Numbered from the stretch's first letter, positions 1-5,763 are shown. The stretch: 5,763 bases of DNA from Pseudomonadota bacterium (GCA_023430065.1 JAEZCG010000169.1:1-5763), one strand, 5' to 3'. Notes: generated by a model not told the origin, from the sequence alone. Made by a program: numbers and translations.

Positions 1-102
1 CATCACTACGTGGCAATCACAGCGTGCATGCGAAAAATGTTGGTCATTCTCAATGCGATGCTCAAAACCCAGACACCCTGGCAAACACCGCAGATAGCTT
101 GA
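1..102 (+). CDS. IS110-family transposase, C-terminal end (cut by the window edge)
   Basis: Frame 1 is open from the first base to a TGA at 100-102 and encodes 33 residues. They include VAITACMRKMLVILNAML and then TPW, the typical tail of IS110/IS116/IS902 transposases (xVAxTAxMRKLLxILNAMLxxxxPW). Family knowledge: these enzymes have an N-terminal RuvC-like DEDD domain and a C-terminal domain with a catalytic serine, and are guided by a bridge RNA. None of those catalytic parts is visible, so whether the gene is intact cannot be judged. Its lower GC content sets it apart from the GC-rich genes downstream. It ends about 100 bases before the RND pump gene on the same strand. The piece is short, but the match to the family tail is distinctive. 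Confidence 0.82.
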   Translation, partial: HHYVAITACMRKMLVILNAMLKTQTPWQTPQIA

Positions 103-120
103 CTTTCAACGCAGTTGCTC
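1..120 (+). mobile_element. Right-hand part of an IS110-family insertion sequence
   Basis: The transposase tail is followed directly by a short AT-richer non-coding stretch containing TTGACT (99-104, overlapping the stop codon) and a CAGTTGCT motif (112-119). A short non-coding right end after the transposase, carrying a -35-like TTGAC, is usual for IS110 elements; in the excised circle this -35 joins a -10 from the left end. IS110 elements have no long terminal inverted repeats and leave no long target duplication, so the outer boundary cannot be fixed here. It probably falls between about 115 and 140. The left part lies outside the window. Confidence 0.6.
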
Positions 121-157
121 TGTGTTAAAACGATGTCCTCTGTGTTAAAGCGATCTC
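118..157 (+). repeat. Two tandem copies of a 20-bp sequence
   Basis: CTCTGTGTTAAAACGATGTC (118-137) is followed with no gap by CTCTGTGTTAAAGCGATCTC (138-157). The copies match at 18 of 20 positions; the differences are at 130/150 and 135/155. The array sits between the IS110 right end and the pump gene. It could be a duplication at the IS junction, a remnant end of another element (IS21-family ends carry several TGT-starting repeats of this general look), or a paired regulator-binding site. The repeat itself is seen directly; its role is not known. Confidence 0.85.
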
Positions 158-193
158 GTGTTCCTTGGTGCCCTGAGTGGCTAATGCCGTATC

Positions 194-197
194 GGAG
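194..197 (+). promoter_or_regulatory. Shine-Dalgarno supporting a GTG start for the pump gene
   Basis: GGAG lies five bases before the GTG at 203. An in-frame TAA at 182-184 rules out a longer protein, and the GTG gives the family's usual N-terminus (MNLSxPFIRRPV), so this non-ATG start is well supported. Confidence 0.75.
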
Positions 198-202
198 TTG
201 AC

Positions 203-3200
203 GTGAACCTCTCCGAACCGTTCATCCGCCGCCCGGTCATGACGCTGCTGGTCATGGTCGGCCTGCTCGCCTTCGGCATCCTCGCCTACCGTAAGCTGCC
301 GGTGGCGCAGCTGCCCAACGTCGACTTCCCCACGCTGCAGGTACGCGCGGAGCTGCCCGGCGCAAGCCCGGAAACGATGGCCACCGCGGTGGCCACCCCG
401 CTGGAGAAGCAGTTCTCGACCATTGCGGGGCTGGAGCAGATGACCTCTTCCAGCACCCAGGGCACCACGCAGATCACCCTGCAGTTCGAGCTGGACCGCG
501 ACATCGATGCCGCGGCGCAAGACGTCCAGACCGCGATCTCGCTCGCGCGCCGCCAGCTGCCGCCCGACATGACGGTGCCGCCGTCCTATCGCAAGGTCAA
601 CCCGGCCGACCAGCCGATCTACTACCTCGCCCTGACTTCCAACACCCTGCCCCTGTACCGCGTCAACGACTACGCGGAGACGCTCATGGCGCAGCGCATC
701 TCCATGGTCAGCGGCGTGGCGCAGGTGCTGGTGTACGGCTCGCAGGCCTACGCCGTGCGCGTGCAGGTCGACCCCAAGGCGCTGGCCGCCCGCGGCATCG
801 GCATCGACGAAGTCGAGCGCGCGCTCGCCCAGAACAACCCGAATCTGCCCACCGGCGTGCTGCAGGGGACAGACCGCTCCGCTTCGGTGATGACCAACAG
901 CAAGCTGCAGGACGCGGCAGGCTTCGCCGAGGTCATCGTCGCCTATCGCAACGGGGCGCCGGTGCGCGTGAAGGACATCGGCCAGGCGGTGGACAGCGTG
1001 CAGAACGATCGCGTGGCGGCGTGGTTCAACGACAGGCGAGGCATCCTGCTGGGCATCCAGCGCCAGCCGGGCACCAATACGATCGAGGTGGTCGAGCGCA
1101 TCAAGGCGCTGATGCCGACCTTCCGCGAGCAGGTGCCGCCAGGCGTGAACATCGACGTGCTGTTCGATCGCTCCGAGGGCATCCGCGATGCGGTGCACGA
1201 GGTGCAGTTCACGCTGATCCTGGCGCTGGTGCTCGTGGTGATGGTGATCTTCCTGTTCCTGCGCAACCTGTCCGCCACGATCATTCCCACCGCGGCGCTG
1301 CCCCTGTCCATCGTGGGCACCTTCGCCGTGATGGTCATGTTCGACTTCAGCATCGACACCTTGTCGCTGCTCGCGCTCACCCTGTGCGTCGGATTCGTGG
1401 TCGACGACGCCATCGTCGTGCTGGAGAACATTGCCCGCCATCTGGAGATGGGCAAGTCCCCGCTGGAGGCGACGCTCGAAGGCTCGCGCGAGATCGCCTT
1501 CACCGTCCTGTCGATGACGCTGTCCCTGGCCGTGGTGTTCGTTCCGGTGCTGTTCATGGGAGGTGTCGTCGGGCGCCTCCTGCACGAGTTCGCCATCACC
1601 ATCATGGCGGCCATCCTGATCTCGGGCTTCGTCTCGCTCACGCTGACCCCCATGCTGTGCGGCCGCTGGCTGCGGCCCGAGCACGGTCGCCGCCACGGCC
1701 GTGCGTACATGGCGGTGGAGCGCGCCTTCGATGCGCTGCGCGACGGTTACGGGCGCACCCTGCGCGCGACCATGCGCGCCCCGCGCGTGACCATGCTCGT
1801 GTTCGCGCTCACCAGTGCCGGGGCCATCTGGCTCGGGGTGACGATCCCCAAGGGCTTCCTGCCCGCGGAGGACACCGGGCAGCTGTTCGCGTTCACCGAG
1901 GGGCCGCAGGACATCTCGTTCGAATCGATGTATCGCCAGCAGCAGATCGTCGGGGCGAAGATCCGCGAATACCCCCACGTGCGCGACACCATGTCCTTCA
2001 TCGGCGTGGGCGGCTCGAGCCTGCAGATGAATCTCGGACGTATCGTCATCACCCTCGACCCGCGTAGCGAGCGCCCGTCCGCCGACGAGATCATGCAAAC
2101 GCTGCGTCCGCAGCTGAGCGACATCCCAGGTATGAAGGTATTCCTGCAGAACCTGCCGACCATCCGGCTGGGCGGCGTGATCACCAAGAGCCAGTATCAG
2201 CTCGCGCTGCAGAGCGCCGACCTGGACGAGCTGTACGAGTGGGCCCCGAAGATCGAGGCGCGGATGCGCTCGATCCCCGGCATCCAGGACGTCGCCTCCG
2301 ATCTGCAGATCCGGAATACTCAAGTGGAGATCCGCATCCTCCGCGACAAAGCGTCCGCACTCGGCATCACGCCCGAGCAGATCGAGAATGCGCTGTTCAA
2401 TGCGTACGGCTCGCGGCAGGTTTCCACCATCTACACACCGAGCAACGAGTTCTGGGTCGTACTCGAACTCGCGCCCCAGTACCTGCGCGAGGCGTCGACG
2501 CTCGACCTGCTGCATGTGCGCTCCTCCAGGGGACAACTGGTTCCCCTGGGAGCGGTCGCGAGCATCGAGACCTCGATCGGCCCGTTGTCGATCAACCATC
2601 TGGGACAGCTTCCCGCGGTGAACCTGTCGTTCAACCTCGCACCCGGGGTCGCGCTGAGCGAGGGCGTCGAACGGGCCAGCGCCGCCATCGCGGAGTTGCG
2701 CGCACCTGCGACACTCAGCACCCTGTTCCAGGGCACCGCTCAGGCCTTCCAGGATTCGCTGGTCGGCATGCCCATGCTGCTGGTCATGGCGGTATTCGTC
2801 ATCTACCTGATCCTGGGCATCTTGTACGAGAGCCTGATCCATCCGCTCACCATCCTCTCCGGGCTGCCCTCGGCGGTACTGGGTGCGCTGCTCACGCTGT
2901 GGCTGTTCCATCCCGAACTGGATATCTACGGCTGGGTGGGCCTGCTCATGCTGATCGGCATCGTGAAGAAGAACGCGATCATGATGATCGACTTCGCCAT
3001 CGAACGGCAACGCGACGGGGCCGGTTCGCCGGCGGAAGCGATCTTCCAGGCGGCGCTGACACGCTTCCGCCCGATCATGATGACCACCATGGCGGCCCTG
3101 GTCGGCACCCTGCCGATCGCCCTGGCGTTCGGCGGCAGCGCCGAGGCGCGCCGTCCGCTGGGGCTGGCGGTGGTCGGCGGCCTGGTGGTCTCGCAGGTCC

Positions 3201-3301
3201 TGACGCTCTACATCACGCCCGTCATCTACGTCTACATGGAACGCTTCCAGACGTGGTGGTCGGGCCGCCGCGGGATGCGGCCGAGCCGCGCACCGGCATG
3301 A
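203..3301 (+). CDS. RND (HAE1 family) efflux pump inner-membrane subunit, MdtB/MdtC/MuxC-like
   Basis: Proton-driven efflux transporter of the resistance-nodulation-division superfamily. It works as an inner-membrane trimer with a periplasmic adaptor and an outer-membrane channel; substrates cannot be read from sequence. The protein has 1032 residues (AcrB 1049, MdtC 1025), so it is full length. It shows the family layout: TM1 near 10-30, a large periplasmic loop to about 333, TM2-TM6 (about 334-485), TM7 near 527-545, a second periplasmic loop, and TM8-TM12 (about 856-1008). Proton-relay residues are present: D401 and D402 in GFVVDDAIVVLENI (TM4), and K923 in GIVKKNAIMMIDF (TM10), matching AcrB D407, D408 and K940. 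The motifs MATAVATPLEKQFSTIAG near the N-terminus and EARRPLGLAVVGGL before TM12 are typical of the MdtB/MdtC side of the family. No adaptor, second RND subunit or outer-membrane gene is visible; the IS110 end lies just upstream. No frameshift or lost key residue was seen. Family confidence is very high; subfamily is moderate. Confidence 0.96.
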   Translation: MNLSEPFIRRPVMTLLVMVGLLAFGILAYRKLPVAQLPNVDFPTLQVRAELPGASPETMATAVATPLEKQFSTIAGLEQMTSSSTQGTTQITLQFELDRDIDAAAQDVQTAISLARRQLPPDMTVPPSYRKVNPADQPIYYLALTSNTLPLYRVNDYAETLMAQRISMVSGVAQVLVYGSQAYAVRVQVDPKALAARGIGIDEVERALAQNNPNLPTGVLQGTDRSASVMTNSKLQDAAGFAEVIVAYRNGAPVRVKDIGQAVDSVQNDRVAAWFNDRRGILLGIQRQPGTNTIEVVERIKALMPTFREQVPPGVNIDVLFDRSEGIRDAVHEVQFTLILALVLVVMVIFLFLRNLSATIIPTAALPLSIVGTFAVMVMFDFSIDTLSLLALTLCVGFVVDDAIVVLENIARHLEMGKSPLEATLEGSREIAFTVLSMTLSLAVVFVPVLFMGGVVGRLLHEFAITIMAAILISGFVSLTLTPMLCGRWLRPEHGRRHGRAYMAVERAFDALRDGYGRTLRATMRAPRVTMLVFALTSAGAIWLGVTIPKGFLPAEDTGQLFAFTEGPQDISFESMYRQQQIVGAKIREYPHVRDTMSFIGVGGSSLQMNLGRIVITLDPRSERPSADEIMQTLRPQLSDIPGMKVFLQNLPTIRLGGVITKSQYQLALQSADLDELYEWAPKIEARMRSIPGIQDVASDLQIRNTQVEIRILRDKASALGITPEQIENALFNAYGSRQVSTIYTPSNEFWVVLELAPQYLREASTLDLLHVRSSRGQLVPLGAVASIETSIGPLSINHLGQLPAVNLSFNLAPGVALSEGVERASAAIAELRAPATLSTLFQGTAQAFQDSLVGMPMLLVMAVFVIYLILGILYESLIHPLTILSGLPSAVLGALLTLWLFHPELDIYGWVGLLMLIGIVKKNAIMMIDFAIERQRDGAGSPAEAIFQAALTRFRPIMMTTMAALVGTLPIALAFGGSAEARRPLGLAVVGGLVVSQVLTLYITPVIYVYMERFQTWWSGRRGMRPSRAPA

Positions 3302-3302
3302 C

Positions 3303-3316
3303 TTGATCTAAATCAG
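3303..3316 (+). promoter_or_regulatory. FNR/ANR-type binding site upstream of the TrpB-like gene
   Basis: TTGATctaaATCAG matches the FNR/ANR/DNR consensus TTGAT-N4-ATCAA at 9 of 10 defined positions; only the last base differs. It begins two bases after the pump gene's stop codon. Its centre (3309.5) is about 60 bases upstream of the start point expected from the TATCAT element at 3357-3362, close to the -61.5 class I position. Inferred role: activation of the downstream gene under low oxygen, or nitric-oxide response if the regulator is DNR-like. Confidence 0.65.
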
Positions 3317-3321
3317 AGGGA

Positions 3322-3354
3322 GCGCGCGCGGGCGGCCGCGCCGCCGGCGCGCGT
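3322..3354 (+). other. Long GC-rich inverted repeat (RNA or DNA hairpin)
   Basis: Arms 3322-3336 and 3340-3354 pair around a three-base loop (3337-3339). They give thirteen Watson-Crick pairs, one G-U pair and a single internal G-G mismatch (3330/3346). It lies 20 bases after the pump gene's stop and could help end that transcript or protect its 3' end. No T-run follows on the + strand, so it is not a classical intrinsic terminator. It also separates the FNR-type box from the putative -10. Confidence 0.6.
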
Positions 3355-3356
3355 CC

Positions 3357-3362
3357 TATCAT
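3357..3362 (+). promoter_or_regulatory. Putative -10 element of the TrpB-like gene promoter
   Basis: TATCAT matches the sigma-70 -10 consensus at five of six positions and lies in a clearly AT-richer patch. The -35 region (around 3334-3339, GGCCGC) is unrelated to the consensus, as expected for an activator-dependent promoter served by the FNR-type box upstream. The predicted transcript starts near 3369, about 20 bases before the ATG. Confidence 0.45.
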
Positions 3363-3378
3363 TCCGGCACACACCTCC

Positions 3379-3385
3379 GGAGGAG
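3379..3385 (+). promoter_or_regulatory. Strong Shine-Dalgarno for the TrpB-like gene
   Basis: GGAGGAG ends three bases before the ATG at 3389, with the GGAGG core five bases away, and fixes the start. The first five bases are the right half of a perfect palindrome, CCTCCGGAGG (3374-3383). Confidence 0.85.
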
Positions 3386-3388
3386 ATC

Positions 3389-4759
3389 ATGGAAGACAGC
3401 GTGAAGTACGTGCTCGACGAGAGTCAGATCCCGCGCACCTGGTACAACATCGCGGCGGATCTGCCCACGTCCCTTCCCGCGGTGCTGCATCCCGGCACAC
3501 AGCAGCCGGTCGGCCCCGGCGATCTCGCCCCGCTGTTCCCGATGTCGCTGATCATGCAGGAGGTCAGCACCGAGCGTGAGATCGAGATTCCCGATCCGGT
3601 GCGGGAGGTATACCGGCAATGGCGTCCCGCTCCACTGTTCCGGGCGCGGCGGCTGGAACAGGCGCTGCAGACGCCGGCGCGGATCTACTACAAGTACGAG
3701 GGGGTGAGCCCGGCAGGCAGCCACAAGCCCAACACGGCGGTGCCGCAGGCCTTCTATAACAAGGAAGCCGGGGTCAAGCGCATCACCACCGAAACCGGCG
3801 CGGGACAGTGGGGCTCCTCGCTGGCCTTCGCGGGTGCGCTGTTCGACCTGGAGATCCAGATCTTCATGGTCAAGGTTTCGTACAACCAGAAGCCCTACCG
3901 CCGCGCACTGATGGAGACCTACGGCGCCCGCTGCATCGCCAGCCCTTCGATGGAGACGGAAGTCGGACGCCGCATCCTCGGGGCCACGCCCGACAGCAAC
4001 GGCAGCCTCGGCATCGCCATCTCCGAGGCAGTCGAGATTGCCGCGCAACGCGACGACACCAAGTACGCGCTGGGCTCGGTACTGAACCACGTTCTGCTGC
4101 ACCAGACGGTGGTGGGCCAGGAGGCGATGAAGCAGCTCGAGCTGGCCGACGATTACCCCGACGTCATCGTCGCCTGCACCGGCGGCGGCTCGAATTTCGC
4201 GGGCATCGCCTTCCCCTTCATGGGCGAGGAATTGCGCGGTGGGCGCAAGGTGCGCGTCGTCGCCGTGGAACCCGCCGCCTGCCCGAGCCTCACGCGCGGC
4301 AAGTACGCCTACGACTTCGGCGATACCGGACATCTGACACCGCTGGTGAAGATGCACACGCTCGGCTCGACCTTCATGCCGCCGGGATTCCACGCAGGCG
4401 GCCTGCGCTATCACGGCATGGCACCGCTGGTCTCGCACGTCAAGGAACTGGGGCTGATCGAGGCGCGGGCCTACCATCAGACCGCATGCTTCGAGGCGGG
4501 CGTTTTCTTTGCGCGCCACGAGGGCATCGTCCCCGCACCGGAGGCGAATCACGCCGTGAAGGGTGCGATCGACGAGGCCTTGCGCTGCAAGGAGGAGGGC
4601 GTGAGCCGGGCGATCCTGTTCAACCTGTGCGGCCACGGCCACTTCGACATGCAGGCCTACGCCGACTACTTCGCCGGCAAGCTGGTCGACCTCGACTACG
4701 ACGAGCAGGAACTGGCGATGGCGCTGTCGGGGCTGCCAAGCGTGAAGGAGGCGGCGTAG
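3389..4759 (+). CDS. TrpB2-type tryptophan synthase beta-like PLP enzyme
   Basis: A 456-residue fold-type II PLP enzyme of the TrpB2 (TrpB-like) family, which is longer than ordinary TrpB (about 400). Visible active-site features: the Schiff-base lysine K113 in GSHKPNTA; the TrpB-type catalytic glutamate E135 in TETGAGQWG, 22 residues later as in classical TrpB (K87/E109); and the phosphate-binding loop G265-N269 in CTGGGSN. Near the C-terminus NLCGHGHFD puts C414 where classical TrpB has the serine facing the PLP ring nitrogen. Family knowledge: TrpB2 proteins can join indole to serine, and some archaeal members prefer O-phosphoserine; they generally do not form the usual complex with TrpA. 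No trpA, trpC or trpF lies nearby, so this is an orphan copy, perhaps for indole salvage or another beta-replacement reaction. The start is set by a strong ribosome-binding site, and an FNR-type box lies upstream. The family call is firm; the physiological substrate is unknown. Confidence 0.93.
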   Translation: MEDSVKYVLDESQIPRTWYNIAADLPTSLPAVLHPGTQQPVGPGDLAPLFPMSLIMQEVSTEREIEIPDPVREVYRQWRPAPLFRARRLEQALQTPARIYYKYEGVSPAGSHKPNTAVPQAFYNKEAGVKRITTETGAGQWGSSLAFAGALFDLEIQIFMVKVSYNQKPYRRALMETYGARCIASPSMETEVGRRILGATPDSNGSLGIAISEAVEIAAQRDDTKYALGSVLNHVLLHQTVVGQEAMKQLELADDYPDVIVACTGGGSNFAGIAFPFMGEELRGGRKVRVVAVEPAACPSLTRGKYAYDFGDTGHLTPLVKMHTLGSTFMPPGFHAGGLRYHGMAPLVSHVKELGLIEARAYHQTACFEAGVFFARHEGIVPAPEANHAVKGAIDEALRCKEEGVSRAILFNLCGHGHFDMQAYADYFAGKLVDLDYDEQELAMALSGLPSVKEAA

Positions 4760-4770
4760 GCCGCACCGGA

Positions 4771-4788
4771 TGCCGGCGTGTGCCGGCA
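4771..4788. terminator. Short hairpin between the convergent genes
   Basis: TGCCGGC (4771-4777) and GCCGGCA (4782-4788) form a perfect 7-bp stem with a four-base loop. It starts 11 bases after the TrpB-like stop codon and lies 47 bases beyond the stress-protein stop on the other strand. The position suits a bidirectional terminator, but no T-run follows on either strand, so intrinsic termination is uncertain. The rest of the 76-base gap shows nothing recognisable. Confidence 0.3.
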
Positions 4789-4835
4789 CGAGGAGCGGGT
4801 TGCTGGAGCCGGTGCTCGCCGGCGGTCGGAGCCGA

Positions 4836-5300
4836 TCAGGATGCCATCAGCCTGCCGCTGTAATCGGTCGCCGGCTCGCGCACCAGCGTGACGGGCACGT
4901 CCGCCAAGTGCAGCACTTTGGTCGATACGGAGCCGAGCAGCATGCCCATGAGCTTGCCGTGTCCGCGCGTGCTCATGACGATGGCGTCGCACTCGAGTTC
5001 GCGTGCGCGCGCGGCAATGATCTCCGCTGCATCGCCCACGGCGCGGTGCACCGTGAACGACACGCCAGCCTTGCGCAGCAGATCCACGGCCGCCGCCAGC
5101 GCCTTGTCGCTCGCCTCGTAGTAATAGGTGTCCACGTCCACCGGCGCCAGTTTCGCCATGCCCGTCCCCGAAAAGAGATCGGCCTGCACGTTGAGCAGGT
5201 GAATCTCGCGTGCGGCACCGGCCTTCGCGAGCCGGATCGCCTCCTTGACCGCTGCCTCCGCACGCACGGAACCATCGACCGGAACGAGTATTTTTTGCAT
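4836..5300 (-). CDS. Universal stress protein, UspA family
   Basis: A single-domain Usp of 154 residues, the usual size. The N-terminus MQKILVPVDGS is the family's first beta-strand with its ATP-contacting aspartate (D9). The C-terminal part contains the nucleotide-binding pattern G-2X-G-9X-G-S as STRG (110-113), then G123 and S124 in LLGSVSTKVLHLADVPVTLV. The first glycine is a serine here, a substitution also found in other ATP-type Usps. It is a cytoplasmic protein, probably dimeric and ATP-binding, induced under stress or growth arrest. The ATG at 5300 is chosen because GAGGAG lies just upstream on the minus strand; the open frame continues to 5411 but that extension does not resemble the family. 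It converges on the TrpB-like gene and is divergent from the partial gene at the right edge. An FNR-type box lies upstream; several pseudomonad usp genes are known ANR targets, which fits. Confidence 0.95.
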   Translation of the reverse strand: MQKILVPVDGSVRAEAAVKEAIRLAKAGAAREIHLLNVQADLFSGTGMAKLAPVDVDTYYYEASDKALAAAVDLLRKAGVSFTVHRAVGDAAEIIAARARELECDAIVMSTRGHGKLMGMLLGSVSTKVLHLADVPVTLVREPATDYSGRLMAS

Positions 5301-5302
5301 GC

Positions 5303-5310
5303 TTCTCCTC
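5303..5310 (-). promoter_or_regulatory. Shine-Dalgarno fixing the usp start
   Basis: On the minus strand GAGGAGAA precedes the ATG at 5300 by two bases, leaving the GGAG core four bases from the start. This supports the 154-residue protein over longer in-frame starts. Confidence 0.8.
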
Positions 5311-5330
5311 CATCGGGCTGGTGAATGCGT

Positions 5331-5372
5331 ATTTGAGCGCGTACGCGCGGTCACGGCAACGATCCAGATCAA
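5331..5372 (-). promoter_or_regulatory. FNR/ANR-dependent class II promoter of the usp gene (box plus -10)
   Basis: On the minus strand, bases 5372 to 5359 read TTGATctggATCGT: a perfect left half-site and three of five right half-site positions (8 of 10) of TTGAT-N4-ATCAA. After 22 bases comes TCAAAT (5336 to 5331), a four-of-six -10 element. That spacing puts the box centre near -41.5 from a start point at about 5324, the classical class II FNR position. The leader would be about 24 bases and carry the ribosome-binding site. The geometry makes this more convincing than the box score alone. Confidence 0.55.
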
Positions 5373-5438
5373 ACATGGCGAACCACGCGCGGATGCACGG
5401 TTGCGCGACAATCGCCTTGCCCTTTCCCGCCGCCCGCA

Positions 5439-5763
5439 ATGCGCGTGTCCCGCCTACAACGCCTGGTTCTCGTCGCGATCGCGCTGCTCTGCGTCGTCTC
5501 GCTGGGAGGAGCGAGCTGGATTGCCTGGCGCCTGGGTCCGATCGGTTCTGCGTATACAGCGAAGACCGTGTGCACCGCCGTGTTCGTCTCCGGCCGGGAC
5601 CCGCGCGCGGTCTACGACGAGGACGTGGTGAAGGACAACCACCCGCTGCTCGCTCTGACGCGCGTGCGCGTCGATGGCGGGCAGTCGGCGGTGCGCGCGG
5701 ATTTCCTCGGCCTTCGACCGCGGCGCGCGCGGCATGTCCCAGGACGCGGCTGCACCCTGGAGT
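5439..5763 (+). CDS. N-terminal part of a probable class C beta-lactamase-like serine hydrolase (cut by the window edge)
   Basis: The frame is open from the ATG at 5439 to the end of the window: 108 codons, no stop. Residues about 8-31 form a hydrophobic segment after a basic start (MRVSRLQR, then LVLVAIALLCVV), a signal peptide or membrane anchor. The region after it contains AKTVCTAVFVSGRDPRAVY and, near the edge, GRGCTLE. From memory this matches the stretch ahead of the catalytic domain in proteobacterial serine hydrolases annotated as beta-lactamase class C or 6-aminohexanoate-dimer hydrolase-like. The catalytic SxxK motif lies beyond the window, so enzymatic function is unproven. No clear Shine-Dalgarno precedes the ATG; the bases before it are pyrimidine-rich. 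The gene is divergent from usp, sharing a 138-base intergenic region. Confidence that it is a real gene is good; the family call is moderate. Confidence 0.65.
   Translation, partial: MRVSRLQRLVLVAIALLCVVSLGGASWIAWRLGPIGSAYTAKTVCTAVFVSGRDPRAVYDEDVVKDNHPLLALTRVRVDGGQSAVRADFLGLRPRRARHVPGRGCTLE

Noticed and set aside
2526..2549. Inverted repeat CCAGGGGA / TCCCCTGG with an 8-base loop inside the pump gene
   Set aside because: It lies within a conserved coding stretch (RGQLVPLGAV), and one 8-bp inverted repeat in several kilobases of GC-rich DNA is unremarkable.
125..3010. 961-residue open frame on the minus strand opposite the pump gene
   Set aside because: It is rich in H, R, Q, D and G with no domain pattern, the usual artefact of GC-rich codon use opposite a real gene. 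The plus-strand RND protein explains the region fully.
3374..3383. CCTCCGGAGG palindrome as a hairpin hiding the ribosome-binding site
   Set aside because: The two halves abut with no loop bases, so they cannot fold back properly within one RNA. It is most simply a strong Shine-Dalgarno that happens to be palindromic.
3359..4789. 476-residue minus-strand open frame opposite the TrpB-like gene
   Set aside because: Same kind of artefact: low-complexity composition and no recognisable fold, while the plus strand encodes an enzyme with all active-site motifs.
5291..5296. Run of six A residues (minus strand) at codons 2-4 of usp as a slippage site
   Set aside because: It encodes the ordinary family start MQKI, and no alternative frame gives a sensible product.
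5301..5411. Longer N-terminus for the universal stress protein
   Set aside because: The extra residues are R/S-rich and unlike the family. A strong ribosome-binding site sits directly before the ATG at 5300, and the extension would run through the FNR-type promoter.

Overview
The window is GC-rich proteobacterial chromosome, probably from a facultatively anaerobic or denitrifying betaproteobacterium. This is inferred from base composition, protein style and two FNR/ANR-type boxes; no rRNA or other marker fixes the taxon. It holds three complete genes and two genes cut by the window edges. No tRNA, rRNA or CRISPR array was seen, and no gene-free stretch exceeds about 140 bases.

Layout. Bases 1-102 encode the last 33 residues of an IS110-family transposase, followed by what looks like the right end of that element. 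A 20-bp sequence repeated in tandem (118-157) lies between the IS end and the next gene. An intact RND efflux pump inner-membrane subunit (203-3301, +, GTG start) follows, with no membrane-fusion-protein gene in view. Right after its stop codon come a near-perfect FNR-type box, a very GC-rich hairpin and a TATCAT -10 element. These precede a TrpB2-type PLP enzyme (3389-4759, +). A universal stress protein gene (4836-5300, -) converges on it and has its own FNR-type box, spaced as in a class II promoter. Divergent from the stress gene, and running off the right edge, is the start of a membrane-anchored or exported protein resembling the N-terminus of class C beta-lactamase-like serine hydrolases (5439-5763, +).

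How it fits together. The TrpB-like enzyme and the stress protein are convergent neighbours, each with its own FNR-type box, which suggests a small oxygen-responsive pair. The RND gene appears to have been separated by the IS110 element from whatever preceded it, so its present promoter and its periplasmic adaptor partner are open questions. I found no clearly new biological system. The most unusual points are the IS110/tandem-repeat junction before the pump gene, the paired FNR boxes, and the long hairpin between the FNR box and the -10 of the TrpB-like gene.
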